A stretch of 64,000 nucleotides of DNA from Leisingera thetidis (GCF_025857195.1 NZ_CP109787.1:3785001-3849000), one strand, 5' to 3'; counted from the stretch's first letter, positions 51,580 to 62,618 are shown. A program made the numbers and translations. Notes: generated by a model not told the origin, from the letters alone.

Positions 51580-52419
51580 CTAGACAGCCATCCCGATCAG
51601 TGCCACACCGCCAGCCATCAAAACCGCTGAGCCCAGACGCCGCACCCAATAGCCCTCCTTAAGGAAGACAAACCCGATCAGCGCCGCAAAGATGACAGAC
51701 GTTTCGCGCAGCGCGGACACCGCCCCGAGCGGGGCGAAATTCTTGGCGTAAAGCACCAGCCCATAGGCCGACATCGATACCAGTCCGCCGGCAATGCCCA
51801 ATGCCCAGGTCCGCCCGGGCAAGGCCGCCAGGGTGTTGCGCTTGCGTATGGCAATGAACCCTGCAATGAAAATATGCAGGAAGGCGCCCCAAGCCCAATA
51901 GCTGAGCGTATTGCCGGACAGGCGGACTCCCATGCCATCGAGCAGAGAATAGACCGAGATGCAGAACCCGGTTCCTGCCGCAAAGCCCAATGCAGCACGC
52001 CCCACGCCGGAGCGCAGGGCTTTCCAGCTGCTTAGCTGAATTCCAAGTCCAATCACCGCAATCCCGGCCCAGGCCTGCAGCGGCAGCACCTCACCGGCGA
52101 AGATCATCGCCCAGATACCTACCAGCGCCGGTACAATGCCCCGGGCAATCGGATAGACTACACTGAGGTCACCATGCTGATAGGCCCGTCCGAGCATGTA
52201 GTAATAGCCGAAATGCACAACCGTGGAGAGCAGGATATAGACAAAGCTTTCCGCCGACGGCAGCGGCAGCAGCACGACCATAGCGGCGCTGGGGATGACC
52301 TGGCCAAAGGCAACCAGCCCAAGCGTGGTGGTGCGGTCGGCAGCAGTTTTCACAATTGCATTCCACACCGCGTGCAACAGCGCTGCTGACAGAATGATAG
52401 CAATCATCGAGAGGGTCAT
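51580..52419 (-). CDS. EamA/DMT-family transporter
   Basis: A 279-residue inner-membrane protein with about ten hydrophobic helices in two repeats (MIAIILSAALLHAVWNAIVK; AWAGIAVIGLGIQLSS; LGIAGGLVSMSAYGLVLYAK; SVIFAALIGFVFLKEGY), the EamA layout. PVGA-type and FLKEGYW motifs match the family. Drug/metabolite exporters of this type carry amino acids, sugars or toxic compounds; the substrate is unknown here. It converges with the histidine kinase gene. Confidence 0.9.
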   Translation of the reverse strand: MTLSMIAIILSAALLHAVWNAIVKTAADRTTTLGLVAFGQVIPSAAMVVLLPLPSAESFVYILLSTVVHFGYYYMLGRAYQHGDLSVVYPIARGIVPALVGIWAMIFAGEVLPLQAWAGIAVIGLGIQLSSWKALRSGVGRAALGFAAGTGFCISVYSLLDGMGVRLSGNTLSYWAWGAFLHIFIAGFIAIRKRNTLAALPGRTWALGIAGGLVSMSAYGLVLYAKNFAPLGAVSALRETSVIFAALIGFVFLKEGYWVRRLGSAVLMAGGVALIGMAV

Positions 52420-52460
52420 ATCAGAAACAGGTCTTTAGGCAGGCAAACGGATTTCTTGCC

Positions 52461-54137
52461 TCAATCGGCGTCTTCCGGCCGCATTTCATTGATCAGCCGG
52501 GTCTCCAGAAGCTGGCCGTTCTGGTAGAGAACCGGGTAGGCCACTGCCGCTATATGGCTGTTGAACTCCCGCAAGGCGCGCAGCGTTTCCAAATGGATGT
52601 CAGAGGTGTCAAAGCTTTCCCCGGTACCGTTCTGCAACCGCTTGAGGTGGCGTTTCCGGCTGTCATGCTCCATCCGTTTCAGCTCGGTTTTTTCCAGACT
52701 CAGCAGGCGCGCGCTTTCCAGGTCATCAGAGATCAGGACGTTCGACGCAAGCTGCATATTGGCCAGGATCGCCTCATGCATCCGGGTAATCTCCAGCCAG
52801 CCGTCCTTGGAGAATCTCAGGTCTTTCTTGTTCAGGTCGCCAGCCAGCACCATCAGCCGGCGCGCCACAACGTCGCCTGCCGTTTCCAGCCGGATGGCAT
52901 ATTCCATCAGGCCACGGGCGGTTTTCAACTGCTCCTTGCCAAAGACCTCCTCCGGAATCGCCGCCACGTATCTGCGGATGCCTGAGAGGCAGGCATTGAC
53001 CTCATCATCCATTGCCTGGACCGCCTTGATGCGCTCTTTGCTGCCGGATTGGTACAGCTCCAGAACGGGGCGGAACATGGCGTTCACCTGGTCCGACATC
53101 CGCAGCAATTCGCGCTTAAGGTTCGATACTGCCTGGGCTGCTGAGCCGTAATTGCCCTGCTCCAGCGCGCTGACAGGCTGCCCCGGCTGATTAGCCACCG
53201 CTGGTGCCGGATCGGGAAACAGACGGGCAAAAACGCCCCCCAATGGCGTGCAGAGCGGCAGCGCCAGCGCCAGGAGGGATGCGTTGAAGGCGAGATGCGC
53301 GTTGACCAGCATCTGGCCGCCCTGCGGATCGCCCAGCAGTCCCTGGCGCAACGCCAGATTGGCGCCGAACAGGCAGAGCACCGCCCAGGTTCCGCGCAGC
53401 GCAAGGTTGGCATAAGGGATCCGCCGCGCCTTCAGATCCATGCCGCGGCTCAGCCACACCGGAATGAAGGCGGAGCCGAAATTCGCCCCCAGCACCAGCG
53501 ACAGCCCGGCGGCAAAGGGGATCGCGCCGATCTGCACCAGCGTCACGCACATCAGGATCGCCGCCACCGAGGAATGCATCACAAAGGCCAGCGCGCCGCC
53601 GACCAGGAAGGCGGTGACATAATCGCGCGCCAGGTAGCCTGCGACGGCCGGCAGGAAGGCGCTGTCGCGGATCGGATCCATTGCCTCGCGCAGAAACCTG
53701 AGCGAAATCAATATGAAGGCAATTCCCATCAGGATCCGCCCCAGCTGGCGCGCCTTCTTGGCCTCGGTCTTGACAAACAGGTAGCCGCCCGCCGCCAGCA
53801 GCACCGGCACCAGCCAGTCGAGCTTGAACGACAGGATCTGGATGATCAGCGCCGAGCCCAGATCGCCGCCCAGCACGATCGCCAGCCCGGTGGGAAACGC
53901 CAGGTAGCCGCTGGCGGCAAAGCCGGAGGTCAGCAGCGCCACCGCCGCCGAGCTTTGCAGCACGATGGCCAGGATCAGCCCCATGAGGCCTGCCTGCAGA
54001 TGGCTTTGGCGGCCCGTCAGCAGCCGCTGGAACGAGGCGCCATAGCTGCGCTCGATCCCGGTCCGCACCATCCGCACCGCGTAAAGCAGCAGCATCGTGG
54101 CACCTGCCAGGCTGATCAGGAACGTTAGAATTGCCAT
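52461..54137 (-). CDS. Na/phosphate cotransporter family protein with PhoU-like domain
   Basis: A 558-residue protein. The N-terminal ~300 residues have two Na_Pi_cotrans repeats with the QSSAAVALLTSGFAASG signature in the first and HSSVAAILMCVTLVQIGAI in the second. The C-terminal ~200 residues are a helical PhoU-like domain (MSDQVNAMFRPVLELYQSGS; DEVNACLSGIRRYVAAI). It resembles YjbB-type exporters that lower cytoplasmic phosphate. No pho box is visible nearby. Confidence 0.92.
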   Translation of the reverse strand: MAILTFLISLAGATMLLLYAVRMVRTGIERSYGASFQRLLTGRQSHLQAGLMGLILAIVLQSSAAVALLTSGFAASGYLAFPTGLAIVLGGDLGSALIIQILSFKLDWLVPVLLAAGGYLFVKTEAKKARQLGRILMGIAFILISLRFLREAMDPIRDSAFLPAVAGYLARDYVTAFLVGGALAFVMHSSVAAILMCVTLVQIGAIPFAAGLSLVLGANFGSAFIPVWLSRGMDLKARRIPYANLALRGTWAVLCLFGANLALRQGLLGDPQGGQMLVNAHLAFNASLLALALPLCTPLGGVFARLFPDPAPAVANQPGQPVSALEQGNYGSAAQAVSNLKRELLRMSDQVNAMFRPVLELYQSGSKERIKAVQAMDDEVNACLSGIRRYVAAIPEEVFGKEQLKTARGLMEYAIRLETAGDVVARRLMVLAGDLNKKDLRFSKDGWLEITRMHEAILANMQLASNVLISDDLESARLLSLEKTELKRMEHDSRKRHLKRLQNGTGESFDTSDIHLETLRALREFNSHIAAVAYPVLYQNGQLLETRLINEMRPEDAD

Positions 54138-54297
54138 TTCAGTTTCCGCCTACGGCCTCCAGCTGAGGCGCATCGATCCCCCAAAGTGACAAGGCAGCCT
54201 TGGCCCTCCCCGGCCATAGCAATGACAGGTAACTCCGCAGGACCGCCATCACAAGCCGGGCTTTCCACGCCGCATCGGAAAGAAGAAGAAATGTTGC

Positions 54298-55107
54298 TCA
54301 CTCATCCTTTCCACCCGGAGCAACTTCCAACGTCACGCCCCATCCAGCCAGCGCAGAGGCAAGTTTCTTGCCAGGGCTGTGATCCGTGCAAAAAAGATCG
54401 ATTTTGCGCGGAGACGGCCCGCAATGCGGCGCGGATTCCGCAAATTTGGAATGGGTGATGACCACGGCAACCTGCTCTGCACATTCGGCCACCACACCTG
54501 CCAGCTGCGCTTCGGCGGCGCAATGATACAACACGCCCTGCTTGGCGGAAAAGCCGTCCGCCGACAGGATGGCCAGGTCCAGCGCAAAACGGCGCACTTG
54601 CTGTTCGGTTACAAAGCCGAAGGTGCCGCGCTCGTTGCTTTGCAATTCGCCGCCCAGAAAATGCACCCGGTTGCCATTGTGGTTGGCCAGTGTCTGCGCA
54701 GCACCGATGGAATTTGTCACCACCACCAGCCCGGATTTCTGCCGCAGTTCCTCGGCGACGAAGGCAGTGGTAGAGCCCACATCCAGGAACAGCGCCATCC
54801 CGTCACGGGCATAGGCGGCAACGCGGGCCGCAATGCGCGCCTTTTCTTTCTGGTTTTCGGATATGCGCCGTGCGAAGCTGGTTGCACTTTGCGGCCCGGC
54901 CAGAAAGGCACCGCCATGCACCCGCTGAACAGCGCCGGCCTTATGCAAGGCCTTGATGGTGCGGCGCACGGTTTCCTCGGAAACATCGAGCATTTTGGCA
55001 AGCTCCGCACTGCGGGCCGAACCGCCCAGGCGGCGCAAGGCGTCCACAAGCTCCATTTCACGGTGGGAAAGAGAAAGAGAGTCCGGCAAGAGGTAACCCG
55101 TTTGCAA
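54298..55107 (-). CDS. DeoR-family transcriptional regulator
   Basis: A 269-residue protein. The winged helix reads LSHREMELVDALRRLGGSAR SAELAKMLDVSEETVRRTIK, and VQRVHGGAFL is the usual DeoR wing. The C-terminal DeoR effector domain includes ALFLDVGSTTAFVAEELRQK, VVVTNSIGAAQTLAN and VHFLGGELQSNERGTFG. It normally binds a phosphosugar or similar. No sugar genes adjoin it. It could act on the serine-cycle operon upstream on the same strand, but there is no direct sign of that. Confidence 0.92.
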   Translation of the reverse strand: MQTGYLLPDSLSLSHREMELVDALRRLGGSARSAELAKMLDVSEETVRRTIKALHKAGAVQRVHGGAFLAGPQSATSFARRISENQKEKARIAARVAAYARDGMALFLDVGSTTAFVAEELRQKSGLVVVTNSIGAAQTLANHNGNRVHFLGGELQSNERGTFGFVTEQQVRRFALDLAILSADGFSAKQGVLYHCAAEAQLAGVVAECAEQVAVVITHSKFAESAPHCGPSPRKIDLFCTDHSPGKKLASALAGWGVTLEVAPGGKDE

Positions 55108-55298
55108 CTGCAGTCTTCACGCGATTAGGCATGGCCCGCCGCCGCATTACAACAGCGCCCCACAGTTTCCCACATATTTCTGAACTATTCCGCCATGAGT
55201 GCGGGAAATTCTGGCCAAACGGGCATACTTCTGTCCAACAGCCGGGTTCTCCCGCCCCTTTGGGGCCTGCCTTGGCAGTCCCGAAAGCGTTGGGCGTG

Positions 55299-55410
55299 GC
55301 GCCGTGCGGGGGCACGGCGCGGGCAGCGCCCCGCAGGGGCGCTGCCGGGCCCAAGGCCCGTGCCGGGGCATCTTCGATGCACAGGCGGGGCGCGGGAGCT
55401 CCGCCTGTGC
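55299..55410. repeat. Three consecutive perfect hairpins between glyA and deoR
   Basis: GCGCCGTGC/GCACGGCGC (55299-55320, loop GGGG), GGCAGCGCCCC/GGGGCGCTGCC (55322-55346, loop GCA) and GCACAGGCGG/CCGCCTGTGC (55379-55410). All stems are perfect at 9-11 bp. They lie beyond the glyA terminator and before the deoR start, in a GC-rich gene-free tract of about 360 bp. Confidence 0.8.
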
Positions 55411-55420
55411 GGCAAAGGAA

Positions 55421-55454
55421 AACCGCCGCAGCCTCGCGGGCCGCGGCGGTGGTT
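55421..55454 (-). terminator. Intrinsic terminator after glyA
   Basis: AACCGCCGC (55421-55429) pairs with GCGGCGGTGGTT (55443-55454). In the direction of glyA transcription it is followed by a T-rich stretch (TTTTCC). It lies 21 bp after the glyA stop and ends the serine-cycle operon. Confidence 0.8.
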
Positions 55455-55475
55455 CTTGCGCAGGCCGGAAGCGGC

Positions 55476-56759
55476 TTACAGGTTCGGGTACAGCGGGAAG
55501 CGGGCGCAGAGGTCCGCCACCTTGGCGCGCACCGCGGCCTCCACCTCCGCATTGCCCTCTTCGCCGTTGGCGGCCAGCCCGTCGATCACCTCGATGATCA
55601 GGTCCGCGATCTGGCGGAACTCAGCCTCGCCGAAGCCGCGGGTGGTGCCTGCGGGCGTGCCGAGGCGCAGGCCGGAGGTCACGGTGGGCTTTTCCGGGTC
55701 GAACGGGATGCCGTTCTTGTTGGTGGTGATATGGGCACGCCCCAGCGCCTTGTCGGCGATGTTGCCGGTGACGCCCTTGGGGCGCAGGTCGACCAGCATC
55801 ACATGGGTGTCGGTGCCGCCGGTGACGATGTCGAGGCCGCCCTGGATCAGCTGGTCCGCCAGCGCCGCCGCGTTCGCCCTGACCTGCTGCTGGTAGGCCT
55901 TGAACTCCGGCTTCAGCGCCTCGCCGAAGGCCGCCGCCTTGCCGGCGATCACATGCATCAGCGGGCCGCCCTGGATGCCCGGGAAGATCGCCGAGTTCAC
56001 CTTCTTGGCGATCGCCTCGTCGTTGGTCACGATCATGCCGCCGCGGGGCCCGCGCAGGGTCTTGTGGGTGGTGGTGGTGGCGACATGGGCGTGCGGGAAC
56101 GGCGAGGGGTGCTCGCCGGCCGCGATCAGACCCGCGATATGGGCCATGTCGACCATGAAGTAGGCGCCGACGCGGTCCGCGATTTCCCGGAACCTGGCAA
56201 AGTCGATCTGGCGCGGGATGGCCGAGCCGCCGGCGATGATCAGCTTGGGCTGATGCTCGGTCGCCAGTGTCTGGATCTGGTCGTAGTCGATCAGGTTGTC
56301 GTCGCGGCGCACGCCGTAGGCAACCGCGTTGAACCACTTGCCCGACTGGTTCGGCGCGGCGCCGTGGGTCAGGTGGCCGCCGGAGGCGAGATCCATGCCG
56401 AGGATGGTGTCGCCGGGCTGCAGCAGCGCCTGGAACACGCCTTGGTTGGCTTGCGATCCGGAGTTCGGCTGCACGTTGGCGAATTCGCAGCCGAACAGCT
56501 GCTTGGCGCGGTCGATGGCGAGGTTTTCGGCAACGTCGACATACTGGCAGCCGCCGTAGTAGCGGCGTCCCGGGTAGCCTTCGGCGTATTTGTTGGTGAG
56601 CACGGAGCCCTGGGCTTCCATCACCGCGGCGGAGACGATGTTTTCGGAGGCGATCAGCTCGATCTCGTCGCGCTGGCGGCCCAGCTCGGCGGTGATCGAA
56701 GCATAAAGCTCGGGATCGCGCTCGGCGAGGGATTGGGTGAAAAAGAGGTCTTTGGACAT
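55476..56759 (-). CDS. glyA: Serine hydroxymethyltransferase
   Basis: A 427-residue PLP enzyme. The PLP Lys is in [16 protein letters not shown], with further signatures [37 protein letters not shown] and [14 protein letters not shown]. It joins methylene-tetrahydrofolate to glycine to make serine. As the last gene of the sga-mtkAB-hprA-ppc operon (14 bp after ppc) it probably is the serine-cycle isozyme rather than, or as well as, the general one. Confidence 0.97.
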   Translation of the reverse strand: MSKDLFFTQSLAERDPELYASITAELGRQRDEIELIASENIVSAAVMEAQGSVLTNKYAEGYPGRRYYGGCQYVDVAENLAIDRAKQLFGCEFANVQPNSGSQANQGVFQALLQPGDTILGMDLASGGHLTHGAAPNQSGKWFNAVAYGVRRDDNLIDYDQIQTLATEHQPKLIIAGGSAIPRQIDFARFREIADRVGAYFMVDMAHIAGLIAAGEHPSPFPHAHVATTTTHKTLRGPRGGMIVTNDEAIAKKVNSAIFPGIQGGPLMHVIAGKAAAFGEALKPEFKAYQQQVRANAAALADQLIQGGLDIVTGGTDTHVMLVDLRPKGVTGNIADKALGRAHITTNKNGIPFDPEKPTVTSGLRLGTPAGTTRGFGEAEFRQIADLIIEVIDGLAANGEEGNAEVEAAVRAKVADLCARFPLYPNL

Positions 56760-56773
56760 TCCGGGGCTCCTGT

Positions 56774-59437
56774 CTATCCTGTCCAGCCAAGCCCCGCGGC
56801 AATGCAGTTCATCGACTGCATCAGCGGGACCGGCACTGTAGAAGATTTTCTGGCGCGCTCATTCCGCAGAAGGCGCACCTGGGTTTTGTGGATTTCGCTC
56901 AGCATGGTCTCGACCCGGCCAAAGCGGGCACGCAGGCGCGGGAAGCGGTTTGCGAGGCTGCCGTCTCCGGTCAGGAATTGGATCGCCTCGCAGGCAAGCT
57001 GGTATTCCCTGCGGACCGATCCGAAGATACGGTCGCGGATATCCGGGTCCTGCACCAGAGTTGCGTAATCGGCTGCGATCGCCATGTCGCTTTGCAGCAG
57101 GGTCTTTTCCACTTCATCCACCACCAGGCGGAACAATGGCGAATTGGCGAACATCTCCTGCAGCACTGCCTCGCCCGGCTCGCCGCGGAACTTGCGGAAG
57201 CTGGCCACTGCTGAGCCGAAACCGTACCAGCCGGTGATCATGTGACGGTTCTGCGACCAGGCAAAAACCCAGGGAATCGCACGCAGGTCATCCAGCGACC
57301 CGGCGCCGAAGCGGCGCGCCGGACGGGAACCGATCTTGAGCATCGCCAGCTCTTCCACCGGGCTGGCCTGCTGGAAGTAGTCCAGGAAACCGGGCGCATT
57401 CAGCAGGTTGGAATAGGCCGCCTGGGACATGCCCGCGAGGGCCTCGAAGGCGTCGTCGTAATCCGGGTTCACCGGCGGCGTGTCTTCCTGCAGCGAATGG
57501 CGCAGCACGGAGGAGGCCATCAGCTCCAGCTGGTGGAGCGCGGTGCCGCGGTTGGCGTATTTCGAGCTGACAACCTCGCCCTGTTCGGTGATCCGCATCC
57601 GTCCTGCGATGGTGCCCGCGGGCTGGGCGGCGATGGCGCGCTCGGCGGGGGCGCCGCCGCGGGAGACAGAGCCGCCGCGGCCGTGGAAGAACACAGGCTT
57701 CATCCGGTGCGCGGCCAGGGTGCGGGTGATCAGGCGCTGCGCCTTCTCCAATTCCCAGGTAGAGCACAGGAAACCGCCGTCCTTGTTGCTGTCGGAATAG
57801 CCCAGCATCACCTCGATCCGGCTGTCGCCCGATTTCAGCGAGCGGCGGGCAAAAGGAACGTCCAGCAACCCGTTCAGGATGCCGGGGGCTGCGCGCAGGT
57901 CGCCGATGGTTTCAAACAGCGGCACCACTTTCAGAGCCGCCTTTTCGGCGCCGAAGCCCGCGTAGCGTGCCAGCAGATAGACTCCCAGCAAGTCATCAGT
58001 GGAGCGGGTCATCGACAGGATGAACGGCCCCATCGCCTGCGGGTCTTCGCCGGCCCCGGCATCGCGCATCAGGCGCAGGAGTTTCAGCAGCTCGCCGCTT
58101 TGCGGGCTGAGTTCATCCGGCATCACATAAGCGAGCGAAGCACTGCCCAGTTCAGAGCGCAGCCGGGCCGACCATTCAGGACTGCCGAATTCCGGCACTT
58201 CCCCGGAGCGCGCCCAGATTTCAGTCAGCGTTTCGGTTGTCACCGTGGAGTTCTGGCGGACATCCAGCGTCACCGTGCGGAAGCCGAAGACATCGGCCTG
58301 CCAGCGGATCGGGCGCACGTAGCGGGCCGCCAGCCGGCCCGCGCCGATTTCTTCCAACGCGTCCTCAACCTGTGTGAGGTCACTGACGAAATCGCCCAGA
58401 TGCACATAGGCGCCGGATTCTTCGGCAGCCGTCGCCTTGATACGGGCAAGGACCGCCGTCAGCGCCTGGCGGAAGACCTCGCCCGGGTTGCGGGCCGACA
58501 GCGCCGCTGCACCTGGCGCCGCGTCAATGATCTTGGCCAGCCGTGCCGATGCACTCTCCGGCAGGGCAAACACGGCAGCCGAAATCGAGATCCGCTCAGC
58601 CGCGGCAGTCAAAGCCTTCTGATAGCGCTTGAGGATGGCTGCGCGGTTCGCCGTGAGCGCGGCAGCGGTGGCCTCAACCGTCACGTTCGGGTTGCCATCG
58701 CGGTCGCCGCCGATCCAGGAATGGAACTTGAGGCAGGGCGCATCGGCTGTCGCGCCCAACAGAGGCTCTGCGGCGGCAATATAGCGCTCGAACAGCTGCG
58801 GCACTGCCTCATAAAGGCTGTCGCGGAAGAACTGCAGGCCCCATTGGATTTCATCCTGCAGGCTGGGACGGTCGCGGCGCAGCTCACCCGTCATCCACAG
58901 CAGGTCGATTTCCGAGCGCAGATCCTCCAGCAAATCCGCGCGTTCGCGCGGGGTCCAGCGCTTGGCCTCCAGCGACACCAGACCGCGATAGATACGGCGG
59001 TGGATTTCCAGGACGGTAACCCGCTTGGCCTCTGTCGGATGCGCCGTCAGGGTCGGTCCGATCGAGAACTGGCTGGCGACTTCCTGCAGCCGCTCCGGCG
59101 TGGCCAGCTCGCCGGCCAGATCCAGAGCGCGGGCAAAGCTGCCTTCGACCACTTCCGGGCCGTCCTGGGTCTCAGCCATGCGGCGGTCGCGCATGGCCGC
59201 GTTTTCCTCGACAATCTTCAGCAGCTGGAACCAGATATTGAAGGCCTGCAGATAGGCGGTCGCCGGCTGGCCATCAGAGAGGTCCCAGGCAGACTCGCCT
59301 GCGGCCCGTTCCGCAACCCCGGGGGCGCGCTGGCGCAGGACATCCAGCCACAGGGCGTGGAGTTTATTCCGCAGCTCAGCGGCATATCCCGTGTCCTCGA
59401 CACTGGCAAAGGTGGTTTCGGCAGGATCTCCCATCAC
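56774..59437 (-). CDS. ppc: Phosphoenolpyruvate carboxylase
   Basis: An 887-residue protein of normal bacterial length. Catalytic landmarks: [19 protein letters not shown] (active His), [22 protein letters not shown], and [15 protein letters not shown] (second catalytic region). The C-terminus ends [14 protein letters not shown], like serine-cycle forms, where QNTG is usual in other PEPC, so the last residues deserve notice. It carboxylates PEP to oxaloacetate. Its start overlaps the hprA stop by 4 bp. Confidence 0.96.
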   Translation of the reverse strand: MMGDPAETTFASVEDTGYAAELRNKLHALWLDVLRQRAPGVAERAAGESAWDLSDGQPATAYLQAFNIWFQLLKIVEENAAMRDRRMAETQDGPEVVEGSFARALDLAGELATPERLQEVASQFSIGPTLTAHPTEAKRVTVLEIHRRIYRGLVSLEAKRWTPRERADLLEDLRSEIDLLWMTGELRRDRPSLQDEIQWGLQFFRDSLYEAVPQLFERYIAAAEPLLGATADAPCLKFHSWIGGDRDGNPNVTVEATAAALTANRAAILKRYQKALTAAAERISISAAVFALPESASARLAKIIDAAPGAAALSARNPGEVFRQALTAVLARIKATAAEESGAYVHLGDFVSDLTQVEDALEEIGAGRLAARYVRPIRWQADVFGFRTVTLDVRQNSTVTTETLTEIWARSGEVPEFGSPEWSARLRSELGSASLAYVMPDELSPQSGELLKLLRLMRDAGAGEDPQAMGPFILSMTRSTDDLLGVYLLARYAGFGAEKAALKVVPLFETIGDLRAAPGILNGLLDVPFARRSLKSGDSRIEVMLGYSDSNKDGGFLCSTWELEKAQRLITRTLAAHRMKPVFFHGRGGSVSRGGAPAERAIAAQPAGTIAGRMRITEQGEVVSSKYANRGTALHQLELMASSVLRHSLQEDTPPVNPDYDDAFEALAGMSQAAYSNLLNAPGFLDYFQQASPVEELAMLKIGSRPARRFGAGSLDDLRAIPWVFAWSQNRHMITGWYGFGSAVASFRKFRGEPGEAVLQEMFANSPLFRLVVDEVEKTLLQSDMAIAADYATLVQDPDIRDRIFGSVRREYQLACEAIQFLTGDGSLANRFPRLRARFGRVETMLSEIHKTQVRLLRNERARKSSTVPVPLMQSMNCIAAGLGWTG

Positions 59438-60405
59438 ATCACCCGGTCGCGCGGCTCGCGCCCTGCAAAGAAATCGGTCAAGTTATCCAGCACGCGGAAG
59501 CCCATCGCTTCGCGCGCCTCGCGGGTGGCGCTGCCCAGATGCGGCAGCATCACCAGGTTGCCGCAGTCCATCAGATCGGGATTGATGCGCGGCTCGCCAT
59601 CGAACACATCCAGCCCGGCGCCGCCTATGGTTTCGAACCACAAAGCACGGGACAACGCCAGTTCGTCGATCACCTCGCCGCGGGCCGTATTAATAAGGAA
59701 TGCATCCGGCTTCATCAGATTGAGCATCCGGGTGTTGATCAGATGCCGGTTGGCCGGGCCGCCGGGGCAGTGCAGCGAGACAAAGTCGCACTGCGGCATC
59801 AGCTCCTCCAAGCTATCGGCCTGGGTGGCGTTGTAGCGGGCCAGAACATCGGGGGACACGCGGGAGCGGTTCTGCACAATGATCTTCATGCCAAAGCCGT
59901 GATGCGCGCGCCGGGCCATTTCCTGGCCGATACGGCCAAATCCGACGATACCCAGCGTCTTGCCGGAGACCTTGGTGCCCATCAGATGGGTCGGGCGCCA
60001 GCCGGTCCATTCGCCAGCCCGCAGCTCGCGCTCGCCCTCGCCGGCACGGCGGGCCACCATCAGCAGCAGCGTCATGGCGATATCGGCTGTGCATTCGCTG
60101 AGAACGTCCGGCGTGTTGGTCACGGTCATGCCGTGGCCGGCTGCGCCATGCATATCTATATGAGAGTAGCCAACACCGTAGTTGGCGAGGATACGGGCCT
60201 GAGGCTTGGAAACGTCGAACGCCTTGGCCGAGATCTTGTCGGTCACGGTCGGCAAAACCGCGTCATAGGATTGCATCGCCTCGCGCAGCTCTGCCTCGCT
60301 CAGCGGTTTGTCATTCGTGTTCAGCACGGCATCGAAGGCTTCGGACAGCTGCGCTTCTACTGCGGCCGGCCAGCGGCGGGTCACCAGAACCTTTGGCTTT
60401 GCCAT
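59434..60405 (-). CDS. hprA: D-2-hydroxyacid dehydrogenase, probable hydroxypyruvate reductase
   Basis: A 323-residue NAD(P)-dependent enzyme. The Rossmann motif is GIVGFGRIGQEMARRAH, the catalytic Arg lies in NTARGEVIDE, and the catalytic His in MLPHLGSATREAR. The N-terminus KVLVTRRWPAAVEAQLSEAF fits glyoxylate/hydroxypyruvate reductases. Placement between mtkB and ppc argues for hydroxypyruvate to D-glycerate conversion in the serine cycle. Specificity for glyoxylate cannot be excluded. Confidence 0.88.
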   Translation of the reverse strand: MAKPKVLVTRRWPAAVEAQLSEAFDAVLNTNDKPLSEAELREAMQSYDAVLPTVTDKISAKAFDVSKPQARILANYGVGYSHIDMHGAAGHGMTVTNTPDVLSECTADIAMTLLLMVARRAGEGERELRAGEWTGWRPTHLMGTKVSGKTLGIVGFGRIGQEMARRAHHGFGMKIIVQNRSRVSPDVLARYNATQADSLEELMPQCDFVSLHCPGGPANRHLINTRMLNLMKPDAFLINTARGEVIDELALSRALWFETIGGAGLDVFDGEPRINPDLMDCGNLVMLPHLGSATREAREAMGFRVLDNLTDFFAGREPRDRVM

Positions 60406-60442
60406 GATTTCATCTCCCTGTCGTGCTTATGCTTTATTAATG

Positions 60443-60482
60443 CGCTCCACCCCCGCCATTGCCCCGGGCCAGGGGTGGAGCG
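60443..60482 (-). other. Long-loop hairpin between mtkB and hprA
   Basis: CGCTCCACCCC (60443-60453) and GGGGTGGAGCG (60472-60482) form a perfect 11-bp stem with an 18-nt loop, located in the only sizeable gap (99 bp) of the operon. No T-tract follows, so it may stabilise or process the mRNA rather than terminate it. Confidence 0.7.
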
Positions 60483-60504
60483 TTGCGCCTGGTCCGTTGC
60501 CGGA

Positions 60505-61398
60505 TCAGGCGGCGTTCTTTTTCATCACGCTTGCGATGGTTTCGCCGATCACGGCGGGATTTTCGGCAACGGTCACACCGGCCGCCGACAGGATTTCCAC
60601 CTTTTCCGAGGCGGATTCGCCAAAGGCCGAAATGATCGCGCCCGCATGGCCCATGGTGCGGCCCTTGGGTGCGGTCAGACCCGCGACATAAGCCACAACC
60701 GGCTTGGTCACATGGTTCTTGATGTAATCCGCCGCTTCCGCTTCCTGCGGGCCGCCGATTTCACCAATCATCGCGATGACCTCGGTCTCCGGATCCTTCT
60801 CGAACCATTCCAGGATGTCCTTGAAGGAGGAGCCGTTGATCGGGTCGCCGCCGATGCCGACCGAGGTGGAAACCCCCAGGCCCAGCTCTTTCAGCTGTGC
60901 CGCAGCCTCATACCCCAGAGTGCCCGAACGGCCGATGATGCCCACGGTGCCCGGCAGGTAGATGTGGCCCGGCATGATGCCCAGCAGTGCCTTGCCCGGC
61001 GAGATGGTGCCCGCGCAGTTCGGACCCGTCAGGATCATCCGCTTCTCCTTGGGATAGCGGTACATGTAACGCTTCACGCGGATCATGTCCTGGGCCGGGA
61101 TGCCGTCGGTGATGCAGACACAATAGTGGATGCCCGCATCAGCCGCTTCCATGATGGAATCGGCTGCAAACGGCGGCGGCACGAACACCAGCGAAGCATT
61201 GGCGCCGGTGGCCTCAACCGCTTCCTTGACGGTGTTGAAGACCGGCACGCCCTCGACGGTTTCGCCGCCCTTGCCGGGAACCACGCCGCCAACGACGTTG
61301 GTTCCGTATTCGATCATGTCCTTGGTATGGAACCGGGCAATCTTGCCGGTGATGCCTTGGACGATGACACGGCTTTCGCGATCAAGAAGGATGCTCAT
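60505..61398 (-). CDS. mtkB: Malate-CoA ligase, alpha subunit (SucD-like)
   Basis: A 297-residue protein. ATG 61398 overlaps the mtkA stop (ATGA). CoA-binding segment [35 protein letters not shown] and the phosphohistidine loop [15 protein letters not shown] match succinyl-/malyl-CoA synthetase alpha subunits. Context (sga, mtkA, hprA, ppc, glyA) indicates malate thiokinase rather than succinyl-CoA synthetase of the TCA cycle. With MtkA it makes malyl-CoA from malate, CoA and ATP. Confidence 0.92.
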   Translation of the reverse strand: MSILLDRESRVIVQGITGKIARFHTKDMIEYGTNVVGGVVPGKGGETVEGVPVFNTVKEAVEATGANASLVFVPPPFAADSIMEAADAGIHYCVCITDGIPAQDMIRVKRYMYRYPKEKRMILTGPNCAGTISPGKALLGIMPGHIYLPGTVGIIGRSGTLGYEAAAQLKELGLGVSTSVGIGGDPINGSSFKDILEWFEKDPETEVIAMIGEIGGPQEAEAADYIKNHVTKPVVAYVAGLTAPKGRTMGHAGAIISAFGESASEKVEILSAAGVTVAENPAVIGETIASVMKKNAA

Positions 61399-62594
61399 TT
61401 GATTGCCCTCACACGAGTGTTTTGGTCGAGGTCGTTCTTCCACGCACCGACGGCCCGCTCAGCGGCTTCCATCAGCGAGGTTGCGCGGATCAGCGGCAGG
61501 CCGGACTGGGCCAGGATCTTCTGGCCTTCCTCAACGTTGGTGCCTGCAAGGCGGACCACCACAGGCACGTCCACTTCGACTTCCCGCAATGCCTGAACAA
61601 CGCCCTCAGCCACCCAGTCGCAGCGGTTGATGCCGGCGAAGATGTTGACCAACACCGCCTGAACGTTGCTGTCGGACATCACCAGGCGGAAGGCCTTGGC
61701 AACCCGTTCCGGGGTGGCGCCGCCACCGATGTCCAGGAAGTTGGCAGGCTCGCCGCCGGCCAGCTTGATGGTGTCCATGGTTGCCATCGCCAGGCCCGCG
61801 CCGTTCACGATGCAGCCGATATTGCCATCAAGACCGACATAAGACAGGCCGCGGTCGGCGGCGCGGCTTTCGCGCGGGTCTTCCTGGCTCTTGTCGCGCA
61901 GTTCGGCGATCTGCGGGTGGCGGAACAGGGCGTTGTCGTCAAAGGTCATCTTGGCATCCAGCGCGATGACCCGGTTGTCCGAAGTGACCACCAGCGGGTT
62001 GATTTCAACCATGGTGGCATCCAGTTCGGAAAACGCCTGGTAGCAGCCCTTGAGCGTGCGCACCATCTGCTGTGTCATCGCCGGTTCGATGCCCAGCTTG
62101 AACGCAATCTCGCGCGCCTGGAAGTCCTGCAGGCCGACAGCCGGTTCAACGGTCGAACGCACGATGGACTCGGGGCGCTCGGCAGAGATTTCCTCAATCT
62201 CCATACCGCCTTCCGACGAGGCCACGATCATCACCCGCTGGCTGGAGCGGTCCAGCACAAAGCCGAGGTAGATCTCGCGGGCGATCGGCACCGCGCCTTC
62301 GACATAGACACGGTAGATGCCCTTGCCTTCGGGTCCGGTCTGGTGGGTCACCAGTTTCTTGCCGAACAGGTTCTCGGTCGCCTCATAGATCTCGGCTTCC
62401 GAGTTGCACAGCTTGACGCCGCCCGCCTTGCCGCGGCCGCCGGCGTGGACCTGGGCCTTGACGATCCATTTATCGCCGCCCAGTTCCCGCGCGCGGTAGG
62501 CTGCCTGCTCGGGGCTGTAGGCCAGCGCGCCCGGCGGTACGGTCACGCCGAAGTTGCTAAGAACTTCCTTGGCCTGATATTCATGGATATCCAT
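61395..62594 (-). CDS. mtkA: Malate-CoA ligase, beta subunit (SucC-like)
   Basis: A 399-residue protein with an ATP-grasp N-terminus ([40 protein letters not shown]) and the CoA-ligase C-terminal domain ([52 protein letters not shown]). It is the ATP-binding half of malate thiokinase. The upstream gap to sga is 24 bp and the downstream gene overlaps, consistent with one transcript. Confidence 0.93.
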   Translation of the reverse strand: MDIHEYQAKEVLSNFGVTVPPGALAYSPEQAAYRARELGGDKWIVKAQVHAGGRGKAGGVKLCNSEAEIYEATENLFGKKLVTHQTGPEGKGIYRVYVEGAVPIAREIYLGFVLDRSSQRVMIVASSEGGMEIEEISAERPESIVRSTVEPAVGLQDFQAREIAFKLGIEPAMTQQMVRTLKGCYQAFSELDATMVEINPLVVTSDNRVIALDAKMTFDDNALFRHPQIAELRDKSQEDPRESRAADRGLSYVGLDGNIGCIVNGAGLAMATMDTIKLAGGEPANFLDIGGGATPERVAKAFRLVMSDSNVQAVLVNIFAGINRCDWVAEGVVQALREVEVDVPVVVRLAGTNVEEGQKILAQSGLPLIRATSLMEAAERAVGAWKNDLDQNTRVRAIK

Positions 62595-62618
62595 GGTTCT
62601 CTCCTCCTCGTGGAGCTT

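Noticed and set aside
57242..59836. 864-codon plus-strand frame opposite ppc and hprA
   Set aside because: Antisense to PEP carboxylase and hydroxypyruvate reductase, which have all catalytic motifs; composition is typical of a shadow frame.
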